DNA of 64,000 nt from Porodaedalea pini (GCA_002794775.1 NBAY01000029.1:62001-126000), one strand, 5' to 3'. Shown: positions 1 through 13,139, counted from the stretch's first letter. The notes: generated from the sequence alone by a model not told the origin. Numbers and translations are program-made.

Positions 1-396
1 ATCTTGCTGCTGGACCATGAATACTGAATGGATTGGCTTCAAACTTTCAGGAGATGTTGGTATAGTCATATACTTAATTTACAGTCACAGGAAAGAATTT
101 TATAGGTAGATGTAGGGGAGCCATAATTTTTGAATCTCAGTGGAAATGGGTGAGAGAACAGACCAGTTGCACTTGTTTGATCTCCACCTGCCTACACAGT
201 CAATTTATTGCTCCCTATTTTACATATTTCTTCTCCTGAGAACCATGCCTTTTTTTTGAGTACTTAATGAGCAGGTACTGTGCAGAATTCACAGAGAAAA
301 TAGGCATTCATTCTAATTTTTCGACACTTTAGCTCTGACGCGGCTCACTTCACGTGACATGCACGTGTCGCAGGACTTATGAAAAAGGCTGTAAAG
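1..396 (+). repeat. Arm of a foldback (long inverted repeat) element, copy a
   Basis: This stretch is nearly identical to 22964-23357 and to the reverse complement of 16262-16656. It ends in the same terminus, AGGCTGTAA. At 16.3-23.4 kb the two copies face each other as the arms of one palindromic element, so this copy is probably the right arm of a second one whose left arm lies before the window. No coding content is seen. Confidence 0.8.
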
Positions 397-1060
397 ACCC
401 TCCATCGTAAATAATGTGTTAGGTCTTTTATTCTCGCTCGCCAGTTCTCCGTCGCTGCTTCCACCCTTTTCGCCTTGCATTTTAGTCATTTCTCTATCTT
501 CATGCAAAAATACAACAACTTGTGTCAGCCATGCACGACACGCGGGCAGGGAAATTGGACCAGGAGTCGAGCAAATGACATCGATATCGTCGCGGTTTTA
601 TCTGGTGATGAAGATCGACTCTCTATGCGACAATATTAATAGCGAGGATCTCCTGCCAGTCAGAAAAGATCCCAGAAACCAAATCAAAGAAGCCTGCGAC
701 AGGTACCTGGTTCGAGCCTACAGCAAGAGACGTTGTGCACGCGAGCGCCTTCACGACCAGATCAAGTATGGCTTTGCGATGATATGTCGTTGGGAGAGGC
801 ACGTAGGGATTTGTCTCGGTCGGAAAGACATGATCTAGATTAGATTACCAGTCACTGCGTCAATAGCGATTCGAGATGTTTGTAGCGCTCGTTCAACTGT
901 CAATATATAGGATTGTGGTTGAGAATATAAGGGATACGTCTGGCATAAGAATCATGTCGTTATGACGCGTGGAGGAGCTTCACACAGCCATACCCTGTCA
1001 CGCGTGAGGCTTGCGTATGTATTGTAGCAACTGTACCAGTACTACAACATCGACTGGGCA
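397..1060. other. No recognisable gene
   Basis: The longest frame on the plus strand here is 140 codons, is low in complexity at its start, and matches no family I recognise. A short piece near 430-495 resembles 6662-6740, so some of this is probably old dispersed repeat. Nothing else can be supported. Confidence 0.4.
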
Positions 1061-1510
1061 GCACACAGTGACACATGAAGCATGAGGACGCAACTAGGGG
1101 CTTCGAGTGCACCAGTCTGTTCGAGAAGGCGACGGCTATTCGAGTGACGACTGTAACTGCGAGCGGCCAGTCCTTGACGGTTGCCTTGGCCGTGAACTCG
1201 GACAGAAACTCGAGGACGGAAGACGATAAGTTGCAGGCGTTCAAGGACCATGCGCTCATTGCGGTTGACGAGTTCACCACCAGCGGCTTGAATGGGTGAT
1301 CCGGGTTGCGGTGGACAAGGATGAGGTCGCGAAGATCTGGCCCCGAGTCGAACGTGTTGGAGAACTTCAACGAGATGCTCTATCTCATGATGCGCGAGTA
1401 TATCATCCCATGGACACGCTGTTGCTATATGAGGTTGAATGCGCTCGGATCCAAGGAACTGCGCCGCTAGAAGAGGTACATGTATGGCTGCAGTGGGCTG
1501 TTTCTTGATC
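1061..1510 (+). pseudogene. Coding-like remnant of unknown family
   Basis: The plus-strand frame from about 1075 is rich in ordinary codons up to 1299 and then breaks. A second frame continues to about 1510 with a similar texture. This looks like decayed exon sequence rather than an intact gene. The family is not recognised, and the call rests only on composition. Confidence 0.25.
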
Positions 1511-2170
1511 TATTGGTACGTACCCATCCGTTTTGAAGGCTATCCCACCAGCTAACAGCTTATTCATTGCTCTTGCACCATAGTCCCTCCTCCTCTCTTC
1601 CTCCGGCGTGCGGAGAGTCATTTCAACCATCCGTGCGTACTCATACGACTGTCCTACACTCTTCGAGTCCCGAACCTTTCTGTTGTGGCGGGATTCCCGC
1701 TCGCCGCTCTTTTGGGGGGATTTCTCCACCGTTGTGTCCCTTTTTCTTTTATGAGTCCCTTTGGCTCATCTCAATTTCGCTGACATTCTGTCACAGTAGA
1801 TTTGACCTGATCATTATGCACCCCTCTTCCTCTGTTCGCCTTCGGACGTTTTGCTTGTCAAACGCTCTCTCCCCTGGACGTTTGACTAGCGACAGGATTT
1901 TTTCCTATCGCGCACTTTTGCTAAGGTATCGAGCTCGTGGATCCACCCTCCCACAGGACGCCTCTGAGGCGACACGATGGGATCCGGGGCTGAACGGCTC
2001 ACAAAATACGACGAAATCTATTCAGCAATATTGTATATTTCGATTCGACCGATCCTCTGGATTTCACTATATGCAAGTCTCTACGACAACAAAAAACTGA
2101 GCCACGAATACATGGATTTTTTCTAACAACTCAGCGATTCTATATTCGCCCATTCATCTAGGTCTAAGGT
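1511..2170. other. Intergenic, nothing supported
   Basis: Pyrimidine-rich sequence downstream of the terpene synthase stop. The 177-codon plus frame at 1567-2100 has a low-complexity, intergenic-like translation with no motif. It is left uncalled. Confidence 0.4.
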
Positions 2171-3478
2171 TCACGCCTTGGCCTCCAAGGCCTCTATGAG
2201 CGGTACAATGACATTCTCTCGCCGGAGAGACGCATCCTGACTTGGCGGAACGACCTTCGGGAGAAGCGGCACCCGGCGGGTCTTCTGGATTTCAAGCCCT
2301 TTGTTCCCGAAATATCTTCCACTCTCGAAGTTCCAGCAGTCATTACCCCGAGGCCAGTGTGCGAGTCCGTCCAAGTATTGCTGGATCTGGCCATCCACGT
2401 CAGGACCCCATGAGGGCACGCGTTTCAGGCATTCTAAGAACTTCGTTTCGATCTCGGCATGATGGTTGAGGACCCAGTCCATAGCGCCCTGCAAGTCGAT
2501 CTTTAATTCGTGCATGACCACAGTGACAATGTTGTGACGGTCATCGCCGGTCGCCTGCTCCTTGTTGTACGATGCGATATCCTAGAAGTTAATGGTCACA
2601 TTCAATGTCCGAGATAGTTCGCGTGCGTAAGGGACATACATTGTCAAGGCCGAGTAAATCCGCAATATGGTCTGCTAGCTCGATGATGATAGGATGATAG
2701 AATACATCATCGGGGAGATTGAGGCCAAGTTCCAAAGGAACATACGAAGGTCGAGCGCCGATGTTCTCGCGGCGGTTCGCAAGGTAGGAAGCAATCGAGC
2801 GGTACGTGTTATTATCGCGATCGGATGCCTGCTGAACGACTGCGTCGAGATTAACAGCGAGGGTCTCGATCATATGACGCTGGGAGGTCGGACTTGCAGT
2901 CTTAATTGCCAACTCCCAGAACCTGACGAAACGGCTTAATCAACCAAATTATTTGAAGGTAAGGAAATTCTACTCACTGCCGCGCAACTTCGCCGAGAAT
3001 AACTTCTCCCTCAGGACGAGGCTTGTGGGGGTTCTTCATGGCATCGATGACGATATCCACCATGTTGCGAACCACTAGCTCGGACTCCACGTCGGTGTAC
3101 TCATCGATGACGAAGAGCAGGTTCATCAAGTCGCATCCCGTACGAAGGTGTTCTGTCCGTTCATTGTTAGGTGTTTAACATATTATCACTGCGTATTCCA
3201 CTTACCCCTCGAGACCCGGGGGTACGCAAGAGAAGCAAGGAGAGCTGATGTCGAATACTCATCAGTAACGCAGGTAGGGAAATGCGGAGCAAAACAAATC
3301 ACTGACCAAAATTACACTTGTCGAAAGCGTACTGGGATTGGGCGGAGAACGCCTTGAAGCTATGGAACCAGGCGTTGGATTCGGCCTTAACTTCTTCATA
3401 ATGAGGGTTGATTGCGCGGGGCCAAGGCCAGTTGGCCATGGTGTCGGGAAGATGGAATGTTTTGACTGAGTTGGACAT
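2171..3478 (-). CDS. Sesquiterpene synthase (class I terpene cyclase)
   Basis: Class I terpene cyclase, expected to ionise farnesyl diphosphate and cyclise it to a sesquiterpene hydrocarbon in the cytosol. Five exons join in frame: 3307-3478, 3206-3244, 2978-3152, 2640-2922 and 2171-2581, giving 359 aa, the usual fungal length. The Mg-binding motif DEYTD is at residues 87-91. The NSE motif, N-D-I-A-S-Y-N-K-E, is at 223-231 and spans the last splice. The conserved Arg-Tyr pair is at 312-313. All introns are GT/AG and 53-62 bp. The N-terminal LPD..ANWPWPR..NPHY pattern is typical of the basidiomycete family, and I would guess the trans-humulyl/protoilludene-like group. The product is not predictable from sequence. 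The gene is intact and is the best candidate core enzyme for the surrounding tailoring genes. Confidence 0.93.
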
Positions 3479-5183
3479 GGCTAAGGAATTGTACTGAAGG
3501 TGAGCAGCTCAGAGGTACGTACTTATAGCGTAGATTACCTATGCAGACCGATTCTATTGAAGCATATGACCGTACCTTTGAGCCCGACAGAAATTGCCCC
3601 ATACAATACAATGCATGTCTTTGGGCTGCGGTGGCGTCGGACATGTTGTGTACCGGTGCGGCTCGCGCATAGTCCTTGCAAAGAGATGCGGAATGAAGCA
3701 ATTGAGCAGAGCTATCCGAAATTACTCTCGGAGCAGGTGCCTGATCACCTACAGGCATCTGTCATTAGTGCATATGGACGTCCGTAACGGTAGGCAGGGT
3801 CAACTAGAGGCTCATTTAGGTTTGTAGAAAGTGGCAGAATTTTGACACTCTTTCAGGCGACATTTAAAAATACGTCAGTGGGCCAAAGCTAGCTCTATCT
3901 ATGGTATAGCCGAACCCAGTCTCGAAAGATCACTAAGGAAACTTACAACATTTTACGCCTCACGTAAACCAAGTTGGTCACAAAGGAGTTTCTATAACAT
4001 TATTGGACTCAAGTTAAGGCATTGAAAGCGTCCTACTTTCTATTTTGGTGCCTACAGGTAATGTGCTCGATATTTAGTTGCTTACATGTCTCTTTCGACT
4101 CATTCTTAGACTAGCACTCGATGTCGAATAGAGTTGGAGTGATCTCCGTAAATGTTGGGCATGCCTAGACCACCTGTTCCTGACAAGCCAACATGGAGAA
4201 GGGTAAAAGGTTCACAAGATGGAAACAATGTAGAATCATGAACTTCGAGCATGTAGTATAGAAAAGGTATGCAGTGAACGGAGAACTGAAGTCCAAAACA
4301 AGGAAAGTGACTATCTGATACGCAAGGGAAATGTTGAGACAATGTGTAATCTAGAGGGGAAATAGCGCGAAGCACCGATAAAAGCGGATGTACTACCCAA
4401 TCTCCGGAGATTATCGAAACATCAATGCATGAAGAGACCGTAAGGCAATGATGGGAGTCAAGCAATGCTGTACTTCCCTTCACTTGTCCTTCAGTCATCG
4501 CCCACAGCTTCCGATAGTGTTTTTGGTTCTGCGAGGCGGGAACGGAAATCACTATGAAATCAGGTACTATAGCTACGTATCTTCAGCGACCTTCGGAGTA
4601 GTAACGCCCCGCTCACAAATGACCCAACGCGGAATGCTACACTCCTCCCACTAGGCTTCGTCGCTCCAGTTCCTCCACATGGCTGAGTGAGAGTGCCGAT
4701 CGAAACGGGGTAAAGCCCTTCCAAGTGTTCATTCATCCATTCAGCCCTGCTCCTTTATGGAGGTGTACAAGCATCCTGAGTGCCGAAACATGTATGCTTC
4801 ACTCTATACTTGTCCTGACACGACCTGAAAGATTGGGGAGGTTGCGTCAGCGTGGTCGGAGTAAATGAGACAAGGATGCGAAATACAGAGTTGAAACCGT
4901 AGAATTATTCCCCTCATCACCATACCACCATGCAAGCTCTCGAGACATGAAAACATCCAAATCCGCCTTCCAGGCGGTCGCGAGGTTAGCAACCACGGAG
5001 AAGGAAAAGTTGATGTTTGGACTCATACAATTTCGGACGGCCCGCATGGATTATTGGCAGACATATGTTTTCGTGCAGGAGTGTCAAATGCCTCCTTTCG
5101 AAATTGGGACCATACGACTTTGTGTTTCTCTGGGGCATTTTCATACAGATCCTGCCGGCTAAAATGGCAGGACGAGCAAGCAC
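3479..5183. other. Intergenic, no gene supported
   Basis: This holds the promoter side of the sesquiterpene synthase and about 1.6 kb of sequence without a convincing gene. The longest frame (minus strand, 4106-4552) has a Cys/His/Ser-rich translation with no family signature and no matching exons around it. The part from about 4850 leads into the large palindrome. Confidence 0.4.
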
Positions 5184-5964
5184 GGCAGGAAAATCCGAGG
5201 TTTTCTGTGCGGGAGGAGTATATCACGGAGTGTTTAGTGGGGCTCATATAATTTCGGTCGGAAAAGCCTTACATGGATTGTAAATTCTCAATCAATCAAA
5301 TTTTGCAGAAATTATGCTTTATGTATCTAAAATTGATGGCCATCAAGAAAAGTATTTCTGAACTCAGTGTCTACAGTCTACTTTGCTAAAGGATAAGATA
5401 ATTCTGGGATTCTGAATCTCCATTGTCATTATATAAAGAGAATAGTGGTTATTAGATTTAGAATCTGTAAAGACTTGGACACAAAGGAAAGAGGCTCATT
5501 GGATTTAAAATCCACATCGACTCCTTGCATGAATGGAAGATCTCTCTCAGATTTGGGATCTATGCTGAGTTGATTATATGCTAATCATGTGATCCATAGA
5601 TCCCAAATCTTCCATTCATGCAAGGAGTCTATGTGGATTTTAAATCCAATGAGCCTCTTTCCTTTGTGTCCAAGTCTTTACAGATTCTAAATCTAATAAC
5701 CACTATTCTCTTTATATAATGACAATGGAGATTCAGAATCCCAGAATTATCTTATCCTTTAGCAAAGTAGATTGTAGACACTGAGTTCAGAAATACTTTT
5801 CTTGATGGCCATCAATTTTAGATACATAAAGCATAATTTCTGCAAAATTTGATTGATTGAGAATTTACAATCCATGTAAGGCTTTTCCGACCAAAATTAT
5901 ATGAGCCCCACTAAACACTCCGTGATATACTCCTCCCGCACAGAAAACCTTGGATTTTCCTGCC
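5184..5964. repeat. 781 bp near-perfect palindrome
   Basis: Left arm 5184-5564 and right arm 5595-5964 are reverse complements, separated by a 30 nt loop. Apart from one extra block of about 10 nt (a CT-rich stretch near 5540) I find only about four substitutions between the arms, at least two of them at CpG. The arms contain no gene. It could be a foldback transposon or MITE, or a hairpin-RNA locus. A fold-back assembly artefact should also be excluded. Confidence 0.9.
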
Positions 5965-8064
5965 ATGAAGGCAAGCTTGACAGCCTAGCCCCTGTTTTTT
6001 ATTTGAATTTTTAAGTATTTTTTTTTCAGACAAAAGTGAAACAAATTGATGGGAGATCAAAAACCACGGATTCATGAGTATTTTCCTTACTTGTATTACA
6101 GAAAAAAAAATCTCGGACTCTAAAACTCAAAACTCCGGGCCGGGCGGAGTTGATGTAACATGCCACACCAAACTGTAATCGATAGATGCCATAAGTAGCG
6201 CTCGGCGTTTTCTCTGCGCCGTGTTTTCTGCGGCAGTACTATGTAGTGAGGAGGACAGTCATGAAGATCTGGTAAAACAAAATGGGAATTATGAGACAGC
6301 GGGTGATGAATTTATCCGAAGAACTAAAGGACTTGCTGTTACCTCAAGTCGCCAGCAGCGTTTACATACTTCCTATTTCCTTTATTTAACTTGCACTGAG
6401 CTCAACTAGGCATGGTGTGTGCCGTTTAGTTATCATGCATTCAAAAGGGTCGAAACGACCGAGGTGAAGAGGCTGTACTAATTCCGATCTGTAAGTACAT
6501 GTACAGTAATATACTTGGAATAATGCACTCGCTTCGTATCCCTAGCCCAGAAAAATCGTGCAGGCTCTCCACTAGTACTGCAAACGTCGCGTTGGGTATT
6601 TTTAAAAGGTTCTTTGTATGAACCTTATCGCTCAGTGCCCATCCCCTCTACTATCCGATGATTTGCTCCCGCTCGCCAGTTCTCGTCGCCTCCATCCTTA
6701 TTCGCCTTGCGTGGGGGTCTGTTCTCTATCTCCGCCTACCTTAGAAAAAGCCCAGACTTATTTCAATATTTATGACAATCACGAGTCTAGAAGAATGCAC
6801 ATGCCGTCTCCAGAAGACGCTTGGGACAAGCAAAAGTAGCTGCATACGGGCCGCCTAGAGTGTCAGGAGATGCTTCCTCATTTCCAGCCTGTGATTATGC
6901 TTCGAAGCTACCAGTAATAAATATCTGTACCTGCGTGCTTGACTTCAAGTCGCATTAGTTGGAGACGTGACAAGGATGACGACGGAGAAAGAATCGACTC
7001 GGAAGCCTCGAATATATTTGGGAGGAATGGTCCTGTCTCTGGGATGGAAATCATATGATCTTCTCTGAATAGCTTTGATATTCAAGTGGTGACGATTTTC
7101 ATAAGGAAGTACCCTGCTGGATGAGGTGTGAGGCGAGCGGTAGGTAGTTTGAAGCCTTCGGACTGGGGGGGGAGTCATGAGAGTGACTGAAGTTGAGAGC
7201 ACGTGATATTTCTATATATAAAACGCCTTTTCGCCAAAGTCAACGCTGTCACTTCAACAGTTTACTTTGACCACTCCAACATGGAAGGCTACCGCACATA
7301 GGCTTCAAGACAATTGAATAAGCGATGACTCATTCTAGGACGTTGTTGATCATGGTGCGTCAGCTCTTACAGTTCGTCCAGAAAGTTTATAGGCCTGCGA
7401 GAATTTCATAAACTTCAGTTATCTCTATCTTGTTATTTGTGTAAAAAATTTCGGTGTTTCAACCCTTCGTCTTATTCAAGTTTATAGCCTTTCAATCTAT
7501 GGCTCATCACATTTGATTTTTTTTTCGCAGGTATCGAAGCGATGTGCGATTTGCTTCCGACGCGGATGAACTCTCCGCACAAGCCGAGGGTCGCCTGGTC
7601 CGTTGTCTGCTTCTATCGTATCGGTACTGCGTGTATCAAATATCTGAATATTCAAAGTGATAATGTGATGTACGATCTCGCACTGCCGTATGGTTCTTGT
7701 GCCTCGGAAGCTATGCAGCGTGCAAAGAGTGACCTACGACTTGTCCTTGTGATCGACGCATACGCGACCTTCTCTCGATGTTGACGTCAAGGCCAGAAAG
7801 AACAGCCTCGGCGTCAGGCTTGAAGTCCGCATGCAGTGGGCGAGACCACCGTGGTATTCGACTCATGATCATTCACAGTAAGGAAGTTTTGTTCATCCGC
7901 TGCTCGGATAAAAAGGATGGTAATCACAAGCACTCCCAGCCATGGCTCGCACCGTCTACAGCCTTTAAAGAAGCGCAATTCCACGGCGCTTTTTCAATCA
8001 GGATTCTTCGAAAGAACTGTTAAAAGGCATACGGTAAGTTTCAGCATCGCATACGTTCTTCTAT
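5965..8064. other. Intergenic with short frames only
   Basis: AT-rich sequence follows the palindrome. From about 6600 to 8030 there are several 60-85 codon frames on both strands, none with a recognisable motif or a plausible splice partner. The segment 6662-6740 is a diverged copy of 430-495. The last few hundred bases should include the promoter of the rhamnosidase gene. Confidence 0.4.
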
Positions 8065-10562
8065 ATGCTGAACATACCCATTCAAGCTAAGCATTGGCTC
8101 TTTCTGCCTCTCTACCTTGTCTGCACGCTTGCAATCACACCAAGTGGTCCATGGGAGGCCTTCAACTATGCTCCGGGGTCTCGCTTGGTCCGACCTACAG
8201 CAGTTTTTAAGGTGGAAGGCACTGTCCAGAATGCGCTGGCACTGCTTTCAGAAGCAGGCGAGGCCTCCATCTCTGATAGTGGCTCCTGGGTCGTGCTGGA
8301 CTTCGGAAAGGAGGTGAGCTGACGACGTTCTTTATCCGCCTTTCTCAGAACTTCTGAAAATTGATCACTATATAGGTCGGAGGTCTCATTTCCATGAACT
8401 TATCTCCTTCGTCCGAGAAGAGCTCGTTTTCTCTTGCCTTCTCAGAGTCGTCGTTGTTTGTCAGTCCATTCACGTCTGATGACTCCACTAATTCAGCTTC
8501 CAATATGAGCTACGACGGTGTATTTGCAGTCCCTGCGCCGCTACTCTCGGGTTTGTGGACAATACCCAAGGAACGCTTACGGGGCGGATTCCGTTTTCTT
8601 ACGATTGTTTCAAATGATGCATCGACCTTCTCAATCAGCAACATCTCATGCTCGATCTCGTTCTCACCTCACATTGACGATCTTCGCGCCTATTCCGGAT
8701 ACTTCTATGCCAAGGATCCTGTTTTTCACGACGAAGATTTCTTGACCAAAATATGGTATTCTGGAGCGTATACAGTACAGACGAACGTGATCGCCGTAGA
8801 TGAGGGAAGATGGTCGCCTTCTGTGCCTTCTCCGGGTTAGTCTGTCTTTCTCTATAACTTTACTCGTAGCTCAGCTCTATTGCATCATAGGTTGGGCAAA
8901 TAATGCGACAATCGGAATTGTTGGGCCTGTGATTGTCGACGGAGCAAAGCGAGACAGGTAAGCACGACGCGTTACTTGCCTGTTGAAACCTTCTGGTCAT
9001 CTGACTTCGGTCGCAGAGATATTTGGCCTGGTGAGTAGTTCTTGGTGTTTGTAGATCACTATGTATGATTTGACCCTCCTTAGGCGACATGGGCATCGCT
9101 GTCCCGACACAGTTTGTTTCGACGAATGACCTCCTCCCATCGAAAAACTCCCTTGCGACACTCTTCTCGAACATGAATGCCTCTACCGGCGCTCTTCCCT
9201 TCTGTGGACCTCCCTTATGCACTGTCGGAGACCTCAGTGGTGTAACTAGTGATACTTATCACGCATTTGCTCTGATTGGCGTCTACACGTACTTCCTTTA
9301 TTCTGGCGATATAGCATTTTTGCGGAACATTTGGAGCAATTATGTAAGTGGAGCGCATCTTCTTGTTCATAATACAACCTTAATTTGAATGCCTTACAGA
9401 CGAAGGGCGTCGAGTTTCTCGAAAACAAGCTCCAACCGTCAGGCTTGATAAGTTTATCTGATACTGCTGACTGGTCGTTAACGGGCCAAGGAGGAGAGGA
9501 TTCCGAAGGAAACGCTCTCTACTATAAAGTTCGTTACATGTCCTGCATGTAACGCCTCTCAAGTTGTCATTCGAACTTTTGCCCGGTTGCAGGTCTTGAC
9601 TAACAGCGCCGGACTGGCCATCCATATCAATGAAACGCTGCTTGCTTCAGCATGGTCTGCAAACGCGACAGCGGTCAAAAAAGCTTTCAACGATGCCTTA
9701 TGGTCAGACGAGCTCGGGATGTACACCGACAACGCGACGACCAGTTTCGTGCCACAAGATGGGAACGCTTTGGCTGTTGTTTTCAACCTCACAACGCCGG
9801 AGCAGGCGAATTCTATCAGCGAAGGACTCACGAAGGACTGGAATGATTTCGGGGCTGTTTCCCCGGAATCCCCAGACACTATCGCACCTTTTATCGGGGG
9901 ATTTGAAGTGAGAATACTCACCATTTCTGTTCTTGATTTTGACATATCTAAACTGTCGAATTGTTTAGTTGCAAGCCCATTTCATTTCTGGAAATAACGA
10001 ACGCGCGCTTGACTTGCTTCGTCTCGAGTGGGGCTACATGCTCTATGCCAATATCAGCGTGCAGTCAACCTTGCTTGAAGGATACACCACGAATGGCTCC
10101 CTCGGGTGCGTCTGTTTATCGCTTCAATTCTGTCTCGCATATTGAGGATACCTCGGTAGATACCGTTCAGCTCTCGGATACAATTTTGACTTCTCCTATA
10201 CTTCTCATGCACACGGTTGGAGTACGGGACCCACGTCTGCTCTGACATTTTACGTGCTCGGTCTACAGATAAGCGCGCCGCAAGGTTCATCATGGATACT
10301 TGCTCCGCACCTCAGTGGACTGTCTGCCGCAGAGGGAGGATTCACGACGGCACTGGGGTGGTTTGGTGCATCATGGAAGACAAAAAATAGCGGGTGCAAT
10401 GTAGTACTCAAGATTTCGACGCCCGTAGGAACTCAAGGAACCGTGCATATTCCTGTTAAAGCCACAAGCCTTGAAATTGACGGGAAAAATGTCGAGGTGG
10501 AAAGCACGCAGATTACCGTCAGTGGTGGAAACCATACGATCATCGCGTCAGGCGCAGTCTGA
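8065..10562 (+). CDS. Secreted GH78-like alpha-L-rhamnosidase (six-hairpin glycosidase)
   Basis: Predicted secreted glycosidase removing terminal alpha-L-rhamnose from plant glycosides or polysaccharides. Nine exons join in frame: 8065-8313, 8376-8835, 8891-8957, 9017-9030, 9084-9343, 9400-9528, 9593-9907, 9969-10105 and 10160-10562, giving 677 aa. A hydrophobic signal peptide covers about residues 11-25. The motif R-D-R-D-I-W-P-G-D-M at 257-266, typical of this family, is split over three exons. One of them is only 14 nt (9017-9030). A C-terminal SYTSHAHGWSTGPTSAL block (in exon 9) also fits the family. Many N-x-S/T sites suit a secreted protein. Introns are 53-64 bp with GT/AG ends. It looks intact. 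The exact substrate is inference. Confidence 0.85.
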
Positions 10563-11189
10563 CATCAATGGGGGAGAAAGAGAGAACAAATCTGTACGTA
10601 TGTAGCAGAATAGGATTTACCGTCTAATTACAGTTTGACTTGAGCGCTTCGCTGACGTGAACGCTTTGTTCGTAAGGTTCAACATCACGAAAATGTCTAA
10701 AATCTTGCACGGGCTTACATACCCGTGGAAGATAGTAAAATTTGTAAAATTTGTATATTATGTACAAGAGAATCTAGTGCACTCTCAAAATGATCAGAAA
10801 TGTACAAGTTGCCGCAAGATCGCTGCAAGTCTGATGCATATTGCCAAGTTAGGTCATACTGATTGTCACTTACAAGAATGGCCGGCCCTGAAGAAATATA
10901 GAAGAGAATACGGTGCAGCTTCAAAATGACATGGGATAATCTTACTTATGGTTCTTGTCGTGTCTGGGAGAGTTCTTATATAAGGCCTGCAAGTCGTTAT
11001 ATGAGACTGAAAGTCTACTGGGTCATTATCACATGATTTAAATAATATAATAATAATGTATTTTTGTTGCATCATTTATTGTACATCTGAATTGTTCAAA
11101 ATCATAGCCACATCAAAATCATAGATAAAAGTAAAAGAGGAATAAAGAATTCAGGTTTGATGGCGTCCGCAGGCGAGATGAGGTGCGGG
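10563..11189. other. AT-rich intergenic
   Basis: Downstream region shared by the rhamnosidase and the converging HMG-box pseudogene. It is AT-rich with A/T runs near 11040-11060 and only short frames. No element is recognised. Confidence 0.4.
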
Positions 11190-13030
11190 TTATAGCTGCG
11201 ACGAGTCGAGCAGGTCCTCGAACTGGAAGCGCATCGCGTACATGTCCATACGCTCACCGTCTGGCCCCATCCCGTCCATGCCACCACCCATTGTGCCCAT
11301 CACACCCATCGCACTCACTGACCCCATTGAGCTGAAGCCCATCCACAGCGGCAGCCCCATGTCCATTCCAATGTTGATATCGTCAAATACATTCTGACTC
11401 TGCATCTCCTGGTTTTAACCATGTGAAATGTGTGGCAAATTCGTCGGCGGTGCACAGCGTCTGCATTGCCCATGCTGGCAAGCCGTAGTCGTCCCACTCG
11501 CCAGCAATTGCCATTCTGGTGACTCAGGCAGCCCGTGCGGCACTGCGCGCTGAGCCGGCACTTGAAGCTGTCCACCTGGCGATTGGCCAGTTGGCGAAGA
11601 GAATTGACCAGGGAGGAAGTGACGCGAGGATGAGGAGGAAGGAGGTGTTGGTGTGGAAAGTGGGTCACCTGAAGAGGTTGAAGGCTCGCTAGGAATGCTG
11701 AGCTGTGTGAGCGTGCGAGGGTGAGGCTTAGCGGCAACAGGCACCTGCTCCTCGTATACCTGAAACATGAAATAGCATGCTACGACAAAGGGCAGAAAAA
11801 CACACCTGCACCTCGCTGCCAGCAGTCGAGAAATCAGGAACCTGCCCTGGCATACCATAGCTCATGGACTGCAGATGCGAGTTCGGGAACTGGAAACTGC
11901 TCATTCCACCAAATCCCCCCTCTCTTTCCTGGCTGTGGCCATTCATCTGCAACCGCTGCTTGTCTTCGTTGCCCTCATGCGTCGCAGGCGAGCCAACTGC
12001 CGAGCCACTGTTCGAACCAGGTGCCGTCTCGAGCAGCCTCGGGATCTTGATTGTAGGAGGCAGAGGGGGCAGCTGGCATCATCGGTGGTGTCGGTGCACC
12101 TGGTGTGCTCGTTGAGCAGCAGTTCTGTGGGAGGACAAAGCTAAGCAGTCCGGGAACTAAGCTCTGGGTGGTCTGAGTCAGGATCTGCATGGAAAGCAAG
12201 TGTCCGTGTCCATGCCCATGTCCATGTGGTGCGAGTGCGAGTAGGAAGACATGCTGAGCAGGCTGGATTCAAGAGAAGCCCGCAAGAGCATTGCGCTGTC
12301 GATCACAAGGCTCGCTCCTGGTCCAGAACCAGGTGTGCCAGAGAGTGAGGGCATCGAGAGGTTCATCGGGAGCGAGAGCGTCTGACTTTGACCCTGGCCC
12401 TGCGATCCCTCCAATTCGCTCATGTCGAAGTCCGCAAGATCCGCCATCTTGACTTTGCGCATGCTGCTGCACCTGCCGTTCACATAGCCATACGGACCAT
12501 AGAGAGACCTGTCGGTGGAGAGCGTGTCGAGCTCGCTGAAGTCCTCCAAATCAACGGTCGATGAAGACGGGGAGACACTCGTGGGGCTGATGGTGGATCA
12601 CAAAGAACTGTTGCGGGCACACGCATCAGAACCACGCACACGGCTGCTCGACTTGGTACAGTCACGACATTCCTTCTTCCCATCCTTCTCCTTCCTCACC
12701 TTTCCACCCGCCATCAAATTTGCCTTACCCTTCTTCTCCTTGACAATCCGTGTAGGTTGATAGACGTACCATGGATACATCTCTTCATGCCCCTTCTTGT
12801 GCTCCTTCGCGAGGTCATCCTAATACTTGTGTTCCTCCACAGAAAGCGAGCACCACTGCTGGGAGATCATCTTGGACAGGTTGGCCTGGCACTGACAGTG
12901 CACGATAGGGTCACCCTCAGACAGCACTGCAGCCTCTGTCTTGTTCTTCCTGAGGCAGCACTCCCAGTGGAAGAGGATGAATGTGTTCTCCAGCCACTTG
13001 ATTGCTGTCTTGCTTGAGCTGAAACTCATA
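11190..13030 (-). pseudogene. HMG-box transcription factor, disrupted
   Basis: Reading the minus strand from about 13028, the translation gives an HMG-box of the basidiomycete type: N-T-F-I-L-F, then Q-A-N-L-S-K-M-I-S-Q-Q-W, then M-Y-P-W-Y-V-Y. This would be a DNA-bending nuclear regulator. The box contains an in-frame TAG after S-V-E-E-H-K-Y where the family has Trp, consistent with TGG to TAG. A TGA follows farther on near 12595. Downstream frames (12549-12178, 12199-11975, 11952-11728 and 11405-11190) are Ser/Gly/Met-rich, typical of the low-complexity tail. Exon borders are uncertain. A more decayed copy lies at 34098-36070. Confidence 0.65.
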
Positions 13031-13139
13031 GCTGTGGATGAGAGGCCAGTTGTATGAATTATATGTATACAGGGGCTACTCACCAATTTGAGTGGCACAA
13101 GCTTGCCTGAGCTCTGTTTCCAGCTAGATCTTGACTAAC

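Noticed and set aside
700..725. tRNA B-box-like GGTTCGAGCC
   Set aside because: No A-box and no cloverleaf can be drawn around it.
416..838. 140-codon plus-strand ORF
   Set aside because: Starts in repeat-like Ser/Leu-rich sequence and shows no family motif or flanking exon.
1567..2100. 177-codon plus-strand ORF
   Set aside because: Pyrimidine-rich, low-complexity translation. It lies just downstream of the terpene synthase and has no homology signal that I can see.
4106..4552. 148-codon minus-strand ORF
   Set aside because: Composition and lack of motifs suggest a chance frame in intergenic DNA.
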